Below, piece after piece: positions 23,022 to 27,893 of a stretch of 27,893 nt of DNA. The first letter of the stretch is position 1, and each line of letters opens with the position of its first letter. The notes beneath the pieces are model-generated. The model ran no database searches. It was not told the DNA's origin and was given only the letters and a program-made list of their open reading frames with translations. A program made the position numbers and the translations under genes. Source of the stretch: Actinomyces sp. (lineage in GTDB: Bacteria > Actinomycetota > Actinomycetes > Actinomycetales > Actinomycetaceae); NCBI GenBank assembly GCA_018375675.1, contig JAHACW010000030.1, positions 1 through 27,893 on the forward strand, read 5' to 3'.

Positions 23022-24350
23022 CTAGAAGCGCCGCGAGCGGCGTCCCATGGACATGAGGGGGCCTTCGGGCATCACGCGATCAGGATCGAGGGACGCGGGG
23101 ATCGCGGCGACCGAGACGGTAAAGACCGGCGGCCTATTCGTCTTCAGCTCGAGACGCCCGCCCATCGCCTGCGCCAGGTCGTGGGCCAGGGCCAGACCGA
23201 TACCCGTCGATCCGTGCCCGGAGACGCCCTTTTGGAAGATGTCGGGGGCCAGGGACTCGTCGATGCCCTCGCCTTCGTCGCTCACCTCAATGACGACGCC
23301 ACGCTTGGAGGTGCCCGCATGCGCCCACACGCGCGTGGTCCCGCCGCCGTAGCGCAGCGAGTTTTCGATGAGGGTCGCCAGGACCTGCCCGAGCTTTCCA
23401 GCGTCGGCCAGGATCGGACGCTCGGCCTCGTCGAGGAAAACGAGGGGACGTCCCGCCGCCTCGAATTGGTCCTCCCATTCCTCGCGCGCAGTGTTGAAGA
23501 CCTCGAGAATGTGAATGGCCTCGGTCTGGCTGGTCTGGCGCTTGGAAACGTCGAGCAACTCCGTGACAACGTTCGTCATGCGCTCCACCTGTTCGAGGCA
23601 GGTGCGGGCTTCGGCGCGCACCTCATCCTCAGTGGAGATGAGTTCGATTTCCTCCAGGCGCATGGACAGGGCGGTCAGCGGCGTGCGCAGCTGGTGGGAG
23701 GCGTCGGCGGCCGCCTGTCGCTCGGCTGCGAGTCTGCCAGCCATGCGTTCGCCGGTGCGCGCGAGTTCCTCGGAGACCAGGTCGATCTCTTCGATGCCGG
23801 ACTTCTCCACGCGGGCGCGCACGCCACCCGAGCCGATCTGCTCGGCCTGGGCGGCCAGGTAGATGAGCGGGGCCGACAGCTCACGGGACAGGGAGCGCGC
23901 GAGCAACCAGCCGATCACCATGGAAGCGACCATGCCCCCGCCGAACAGCGCGCACGTCCACGCGATGCGGTTCAGGGCGTTCGACGCCGACGCTGTGAGC
24001 TGGACGGAAACGCCGCTCGGAGACGAGGCCAGGGCGGTCATGGTTCGCCCGGGGAACACCTTGCTGTTGGTGACGAGGTTGGCCTCAGGAACCTTAATGC
24101 GGTAGCTGAGTTCGTCGCCGCGACTGTTCACTTGATCCGCCACGAGCGACGCCAGGGTTGCGGGGTCATTCCCCTCCCCCACGGCGCGCCTACGCTCAAT
24201 GTTTTGGAGGATGAGCTGTGCCTGCACATCAAGGTTGTGCTGTTCGGACGACCAGATGGACACCGACGCGAAGAAGGCACCGGGCAGGCCCATCAGCACG
24301 CACACGACGGCAACGATGGAGACGATCATCCTCACCGCGCGAGTGCGCAT
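23022..24350 (-). CDS. Two-component sensor histidine kinase
   Basis: 442 residues in the inner membrane. TM1 (about 8-31) and TM2 (about 129-151) flank a 95-residue extracellular sensor of no recognised type. A HAMP-like linker (152-205) follows, then the H-box ASHQLRTPL with phospho-accepting His219, and an ATPase domain with an N-box (TLIENSLRYGG), SDEGEGI and STGIGLAL. It would sense an envelope or external signal and phosphorylate the response regulator encoded 24 nt upstream. GGGAGG lies 6-7 nt before the ATG at 24350. Signal unknown; a basic C-terminal GRRSRRF ends it. Confidence 0.9.
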   Translation of the reverse strand: MRTRAVRMIVSIVAVVCVLMGLPGAFFASVSIWSSEQHNLDVQAQLILQNIERRRAVGEGNDPATLASLVADQVNSRGDELSYRIKVPEANLVTNSKVFPGRTMTALASSPSGVSVQLTASASNALNRIAWTCALFGGGMVASMVIGWLLARSLSRELSAPLIYLAAQAEQIGSGGVRARVEKSGIEEIDLVSEELARTGERMAGRLAAERQAAADASHQLRTPLTALSMRLEEIELISTEDEVRAEARTCLEQVERMTNVVTELLDVSKRQTSQTEAIHILEVFNTAREEWEDQFEAAGRPLVFLDEAERPILADAGKLGQVLATLIENSLRYGGGTTRVWAHAGTSKRGVVIEVSDEGEGIDESLAPDIFQKGVSGHGSTGIGLALAHDLAQAMGGRLELKTNRPPVFTVSVAAIPASLDPDRVMPEGPLMSMGRRSRRF

Positions 24351-24374
24351 GGCGGGCCTCCCTCAGCGACGCGC

Positions 24375-25052
24375 TCAGCGCGCGTTCTCGAAGCGGAATC
24401 CCATCCCGCGCACAGTCGTGATGTAGTGCGGGTCGGTCGCGTCGTCACCGAGCTTGCGGCGCAGCCACGACACGTGCATGTCGAGAGTCTTCGTGGAGCC
24501 GGTCGGATCCGAACCCCACACCTCGCGCATGAGGGTGTCGCGCGCAACGACGGAACCGGCCTCGCGCAGGAGCACGCGCAGCAGGTCGAATTCCTTGGCA
24601 GTCAGGCTCAGCTCGACGTCGCCCACGAAGGCGCGATGCGCGGCCACATCCATGCGGATGTCCTGAGCGCGCAGCTCACCCTCGGCAGGTTCGGCAGCCT
24701 GGCGACGCAGGAGCGCCCGCACGCGAGCGAGGAGCTCTGCGAGGCGGAAAGGCTTCGTCACATAGTCATCTGCACCCGCGTCCAAGCCGACGACCATGTC
24801 GACTTCGTCCGTGCGCGCAGTGAGGATCAGAATCGGGACTCGATTGCCGGAGGATCGGATCTCGCGGGCGACATCCAGGCCGTCCATGTCGGGCAAGCCG
24901 AGGTCCAGGACGACCAGGTCAACGCCGCGAACATCCGCGAGGGCTTCAGCGCCCGTCGCGTGTGAGCGCACGTCGTAGCCCTCCCTGCCCAATGCGCGGG
25001 CGAGGGGCTCAGAGATGGCCGGATCGTCTTCAACGAGGAGAACTGTAGTCAC
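24375..25052 (-). CDS. OmpR-family response regulator
   Basis: 225 residues. The receiver domain (1-115) has the acidic pair in VEDD, phospho-acceptor Asp50 in VVLDLGLPDMDG, a Thr in LTARTDE and Lys in YVTKPFR. The winged-helix DNA-binding domain (about 130-222) has LTAKEFDLLRVLL, MREVWG and LDMHVSWLRRKLG ... ITTVRGMGFRF. It is encoded immediately upstream of its kinase. The GTG start at 25052 has no ribosome site and follows TAAGAT by six bases, so the operon's transcript appears leaderless. Target genes cannot be deduced. Confidence 0.92.
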   Translation of the reverse strand: MTTVLLVEDDPAISEPLARALGREGYDVRSHATGAEALADVRGVDLVVLDLGLPDMDGLDVAREIRSSGNRVPILILTARTDEVDMVVGLDAGADDYVTKPFRLAELLARVRALLRRQAAEPAEGELRAQDIRMDVAAHRAFVGDVELSLTAKEFDLLRVLLREAGSVVARDTLMREVWGSDPTGSTKTLDMHVSWLRRKLGDDATDPHYITTVRGMGFRFENAR

Positions 25053-25058
25053 GCTTAC

Positions 25059-25064
25059 ATCTTA
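25059..25064 (-). promoter_or_regulatory. -10 hexamer of the two-component operon (leaderless)
   Basis: TAAGAT on the minus strand lies exactly six bases before the GTG at 25052. A weak TGCAAG stands 17 bp upstream in the -35 position. Confidence 0.55.
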
Positions 25065-25145
25065 GCAATTCTGAACCAAAACTTGCACCTTTCTTGACCC
25101 GTTATGCGGGCTGATCAGGCACTCGTTCACACTGCGAGATGAACG

Positions 25146-26180
25146 TTATTTGACAACGCTTGAGAGCAGGTACGGCGAGACAGGACCAAAACCGCGCAAG
25201 TCCGCGGTCGGGAACTCTTCAAGCTCGTACCCGTCGCCAACCTCGCCGGCGGCGATCGCAGCAGCCGTGGTCGGATCGGTGAGGATCTTGCCCACCGGAG
25301 CGATGTCCACGAGGCGAGACGCGAGGTTCACGGTGGGCCCGAAAACGTCACCCGACCGCGAGAAAACATCTCCGCGCACGAAGGACGCTCGCACAGGCAG
25401 CATCTCATCGTCAGCATTCAGCCTCTCGATGAGGGCTGTGGCCACGCGCAGGCCGGTCGGCAGGTCATCGGCGATATAGAGGACGGCGTCACCGATCATC
25501 TTGACGACGCGACCACCCTCCTCGATGACGGCGTTACGGCTCTCCTCCTCGAATCGCTCAATGAGGCCCACGAGGGCATCACCGAGGATCGTCGAGGAAG
25601 ACGTATAGGACACCATGTCGACGAAGCCGAGGCAGCGGTTGAGAGGGAAGCGGTTATGCCGCTCCTCATGCCCTCGCTGGGACACCTCGCGGTCGAAACG
25701 GGACAGGGTTGCCTCGAGCTGACGCCGCCAGGCGTATGTGAACATCTCCTGAAAGACGTCGACATACTCGCGCATATGATCCAGCACATACATGCGGGCC
25801 GTCGTGTCGTCAAGCATCAGACGACGCATCGAATCCTCGACCAGCGCCTCGAACTGCCACAGGGCCAGGCGATCGGCCAGGTGAGCGTTGGCGCGCAGAA
25901 GAGAGCGTGAGGTAGCCGTGTCAATGCCACCGGATTCGACGAGGTCGTGCCAGCGGCTGAAAACTTCCAGATCACGCTGAGAGAAAACCTTGCCGTCCGC
26001 GGTGGGAGCCTGGAAGCCGAGGGCAATCCAAAAACGGAAGACGCGTTCGATAGGCGTATTCGTCATCTCCGCGAGATCGCGGGCCGAATACGTCAGATGA
26101 CCTCCGAGTAGCTGAGGAACGTAGCTTGTTGCGGTCAGGTCATCAGGAGTTGCAGGGGACGAAGCCGCGTGCTCATCCAT
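25146..26180 (-). CDS. Class III adenylate cyclase with Rv1264-like N-terminal regulatory domain
   Basis: 344 residues, no membrane segment. The catalytic domain (about 180-344) has the full class III residue set: metal-binding Asp188 (GFVDMVSYT) and Asp231 (KMIGDAV), Lys227 and Asp278 expected to select ATP, and Asn285/Arg289 (NLASRL) for the transition state. The N-terminal part (about 20-175) contains LTYSARDLAEMTNTPIERVFRFW ahead of SQRDLEVF, a helical region like the regulatory domain of mycobacterial Rv1264, which responds to pH. That function is analogy only. The ATG at 26180 is chosen because GAGGAGGG lies 7 nt upstream; an upstream in-frame start at 26216 lacks this. Confidence 0.88.
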   Translation of the reverse strand: MDEHAASSPATPDDLTATSYVPQLLGGHLTYSARDLAEMTNTPIERVFRFWIALGFQAPTADGKVFSQRDLEVFSRWHDLVESGGIDTATSRSLLRANAHLADRLALWQFEALVEDSMRRLMLDDTTARMYVLDHMREYVDVFQEMFTYAWRRQLEATLSRFDREVSQRGHEERHNRFPLNRCLGFVDMVSYTSSSTILGDALVGLIERFEEESRNAVIEEGGRVVKMIGDAVLYIADDLPTGLRVATALIERLNADDEMLPVRASFVRGDVFSRSGDVFGPTVNLASRLVDIAPVGKILTDPTTAAAIAAGEVGDGYELEEFPTADLRGFGPVSPYLLSSVVK

Positions 26181-26229
26181 CGCAAATCCCTCCTCTTTGG
26201 GCTGACTCAACACCACATCAGCGGGTAAC

Positions 26230-26258
26230 GGTATATCAGATCACTTTTCAAAGTCACA
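26230..26258 (-). promoter_or_regulatory. Possible promoter of the adenylate cyclase gene
   Basis: On the minus strand TGTGAC (26253-26258) and TATACC (26230-26235) are 17 bp apart. The expected leader of about 43 nt contains the GAGGAGGG ribosome site. The hexamers are only fair matches. Confidence 0.4.
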
Positions 26259-26394
26259 TCGAGATTGTGACCTCGTACGTAGACAATTGTAGTAGTCTGA
26301 TGAGTTTTTCACCAGCGTTTTGCACGTTTACCTGCGAAAACCCGCCGTCTTGCAATAAATTTCAGTTTGTCTCCACGCTTCTCGCGCGATGGTC

Positions 26395-26400
26395 CACAAT
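26395..26400 (+). promoter_or_regulatory. -10 hexamer of maf (leaderless)
   Basis: CACAAT lies exactly six bases before the ATG at 26407, with no ribosome site between. First base deviates from TANNNT. Confidence 0.45.
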
Positions 26401-26406
26401 GTCCCT

Positions 26407-27114
26407 ATGCGCCTTGTTCTCGCCTCCGCTTCCCCCGCACGCCGCGCAACGCTCATTGCGGCGGGCATCACACCGATCGTCCAGGTTTCCACCGTCGACG
26501 AGGACGCCGTCCTCGCCGCGCTGCCAGGCGGACGCGCTTTCTCGGGCGGCACGACCACCCCGGCGGACGAAGTCGCAGCGCTCGCCGCGGCCAAGTGCAC
26601 CGACGTCTGCGAGGCCCTGAGTGCACCCGACACCAACGCCGAACTGCCCGAGGGCGAGGCTGTCCTCGTCGTGGGCTGCGACTCCATGCTCGAGATCGAC
26701 GGCCAGATGCTCGGCAAGCCCCACACGCCCGACGTGGCCCGCGAGCGCATCCGCGCCATGCGCCGAACAACCGCCACCCTATGGACGGGCCACTCGGCCG
26801 CGATCCTAGCCCCGGCCTCGTCCAACGATGGAACGGCACACGAACGCACGATCAGCGCGACCGTCACCCGCTCCGCCTCGACCCAGGTCCACTTCGGGGA
26901 CATCTCGGATGCCGAGATCGACGCGTACGTCGCTACCGGAGAGCCTCTGCACGTCGCGGGGTCCTTCACGGTAGACGGACTGGGCGGCCCCTTCATCGAG
27001 GGTGTGACTGGCGATTATCACTCGGTCGTCGGCATCTCTTTGCCGCTGCTGCGTTCCATGGCTACCGAGCTCGGGGTGTTCTGGCCGGACCTGTGGGATG
27101 CGCCGCGCCCCTGA
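26407..27114 (+). CDS. maf: Maf-family nucleoside triphosphate pyrophosphatase
   Basis: 235 residues. The N-terminal [12 protein letters not shown] is the Maf signature. [18 protein letters not shown] (88-105) carries the catalytic Asp92, and [14 protein letters not shown] closes the domain. Maf proteins hydrolyse non-canonical or modified NTPs to monophosphates, or link septum formation to DNA damage in some bacteria. It is about 35 residues longer than many Maf proteins; part of the extra length lies in an insert after [13 protein letters not shown] ([13 protein letters not shown]). The ATG at 26407 is chosen from its CACAAT at six bases; an in-frame ATG at 26389 lies across that hexamer. 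Confidence 0.9.
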   Translation: MRLVLASASPARRATLIAAGITPIVQVSTVDEDAVLAALPGGRAFSGGTTTPADEVAALAAAKCTDVCEALSAPDTNAELPEGEAVLVVGCDSMLEIDGQMLGKPHTPDVARERIRAMRRTTATLWTGHSAAILAPASSNDGTAHERTISATVTRSASTQVHFGDISDAEIDAYVATGEPLHVAGSFTVDGLGGPFIEGVTGDYHSVVGISLPLLRSMATELGVFWPDLWDAPRP

Positions 27115-27146
27115 GTTTCGGTGCCAATCACCCGACTGTCGCGCCG

Positions 27147-27152
27147 TACTGT
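27147..27152 (+). promoter_or_regulatory. -10 hexamer of dapD (leaderless)
   Basis: TACTGT (27147-27152) is followed by six bases and then the ATG at 27159. The gap from the maf stop is 44 bp. Confidence 0.5.
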
Positions 27153-27158
27153 AGGGGC

Positions 27159-27893
27159 ATGGACAACAGCACCGCATGGGGCATCGGCCTCGCAACGATC
27201 ACTCTGGACGGAACAACGCTCGACACGTGGTACCCGGCCACGCACCTGGGCGAGCCCGGGACCGACGAGGAGCTGGCGACCTCGCTGTCCGTGCTGGAGC
27301 GCGTCGATGACGCGCGCCGCGTGCGCACCGTCGTCGTGACCACGACGATTGACCTGCAGGAAGCCCCCGCTTCGACGGAGGACGCCTACCTGCGTCTGCA
27401 CCTGCTCTCCCACCGCCTGGTTCAGCCCAACACGATCAACCTGGACGGCATCTTCGCCGTGCTGCCCAACGTCGTGTGGACGGATGCCGGCCCGTGCGCC
27501 GTTGCCGACTTCGAGGCCACCCGCCTGCGCCTGCGCGCTCGCGACGGCCACCCCGTCACCGTGCAGGGCGTCGACAAGTTCCCGCCGATGGTCAACTACG
27601 TGCTGCCCTCCGGCGTTCGTATCGCCGACGGCACGCGCGTGCGCCTGGGCGCTTACCTCTCCGAGGGTACGACCGTCATGCACGCCGGCTTCGTCAACTT
27701 CAACGCGGGTACGCTGGGCCGCTCGATGGTCGAGGGCCGTGTCTCTCAGGGCGTCGTCATCGGCGACGGTTCGGACGTGGGCGGCGGCGCCTCCACGATG
27801 GGCACCCTCTCGGGCGGCGGCAAGCAGCGCGTGCGTCTGGGCGAGCGCTGCCTGCTGGGCGCGAACTCGGGCCTGGGAATCGCGCTCGGCGAC
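27159..27893 (+). CDS. dapD: 2,3,4,5-tetrahydropyridine-2,6-dicarboxylate N-succinyltransferase (3' partial)
   Basis: 245 codons are present and the frame is open to the window edge. The N-terminal part (1-130) resembles the actinobacterial DapD form ([19 protein letters not shown]). The left-handed beta-helix follows, with [46 protein letters not shown] and [30 protein letters not shown], where the catalytic and succinyl-CoA residues lie. It succinylates tetrahydrodipicolinate on the route to meso-diaminopimelate and lysine, and so to peptidoglycan in many actinobacteria. It starts six bases after TACTGT, as for other leaderless genes here. The C-terminal part is cut. Confidence 0.93.
   Translation, partial: MDNSTAWGIGLATITLDGTTLDTWYPATHLGEPGTDEELATSLSVLERVDDARRVRTVVVTTTIDLQEAPASTEDAYLRLHLLSHRLVQPNTINLDGIFAVLPNVVWTDAGPCAVADFEATRLRLRARDGHPVTVQGVDKFPPMVNYVLPSGVRIADGTRVRLGAYLSEGTTVMHAGFVNFNAGTLGRSMVEGRVSQGVVIGDGSDVGGGASTMGTLSGGGKQRVRLGERCLLGANSGLGIALGD

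Noticed and set aside
22515..24965. An 816-codon plus-strand open frame through purK, the histidine kinase and the response regulator
   Set aside because: It is the antisense shadow of three well-recognised minus-strand genes, a usual effect of high GC at third codon positions.
1..27893. tRNA, rRNA, insertion sequence or prophage genes
   Set aside because: Reading both strands showed no tRNA cloverleaf signature, rRNA segment, transposase, integrase or phage structural gene that I could support.

Overview
The window is chromosomal DNA of a high-GC Gram-positive actinobacterium. The fused rmlC-rmlD gene, the tandem LCP (LytR-CpsA-Psr) proteins, an Rv1264-like cyclase, an actinobacterial-type DapD, frequent GTG starts and apparent leaderless promoters all fit the Actinomycetaceae (Actinomyces/Schaalia). 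That placement is inferred from gene content; no rRNA or other marker is present. Both edges cut genes: rmlC-rmlD lacks its first codons and dapD lacks its 3' end.

Layout. 1-1408 is the bifunctional dTDP-rhamnose gene, ending at a strong hairpin. 1409-1973 has no convincing protein gene but holds an unusual six-copy, 19-bp-period, dyad-symmetric repeat array, a cloverleaf-like folded element and a terminator-type hairpin. 1974-4632 (minus) is a tightly overlapped three-gene operon: a CorA-like membrane protein, a cupin-Nudix fusion and an HD-domain hydrolase. 4844-6904 (minus) is a secreted autolysin with an amidase, ten GW repeats and a glucosaminidase-like domain, driven by a good sigma-70-type promoter. 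7197-20055 is a surface-polysaccharide locus on both strands: four glycosyltransferases, a nucleotide-sugar dehydrogenase, a Wzx-like flippase, and an oxidoreductase/aminotransferase/acetyltransferase set matching the WbpB/WbpE/WbpD route to UDP-2,3-diacetamido-2,3-dideoxy-glucuronic acid. It ends with a GT2-DUF2304-LCP-LCP operon. 20154-25052 (minus) carries galE, purE, purK and an OmpR-type two-component system. 25146-26180 (minus) is a class III adenylate cyclase with an Rv1264-like N-terminal domain. 26407-27893 (plus) carries maf and the start of dapD.

How the genes fit together. The middle of the window supplies activated sugars (rhamnose, a galactose-type sugar through GalE, and a diacetamido-uronic acid), assembles and flips lipid-linked glycans, and provides LCP transferases able to attach them to peptidoglycan. 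The amidase-glucosaminidase remodels that wall. The purine, two-component, cyclase, maf and dapD genes are housekeeping or regulatory neighbours.

Most notable signals: the dyad array at 1569-1675; the folded element at 1757-1859; the CorA/cupin-Nudix/HD operon; a repeated start grammar (a -10-like hexamer, six bases, then ATG or GTG) at seven promoters; a 14-codon leaderless mini-ORF whose stop overlaps a glycosyltransferase start; and a family of terminator hairpins sharing the GAGGCCGG core. Much of the window is ordinary housekeeping and glycan-synthesis DNA. The CorA/Nudix/HD module and the 1.4-1.9 kb intergenic region are the best candidates for undescribed biology.
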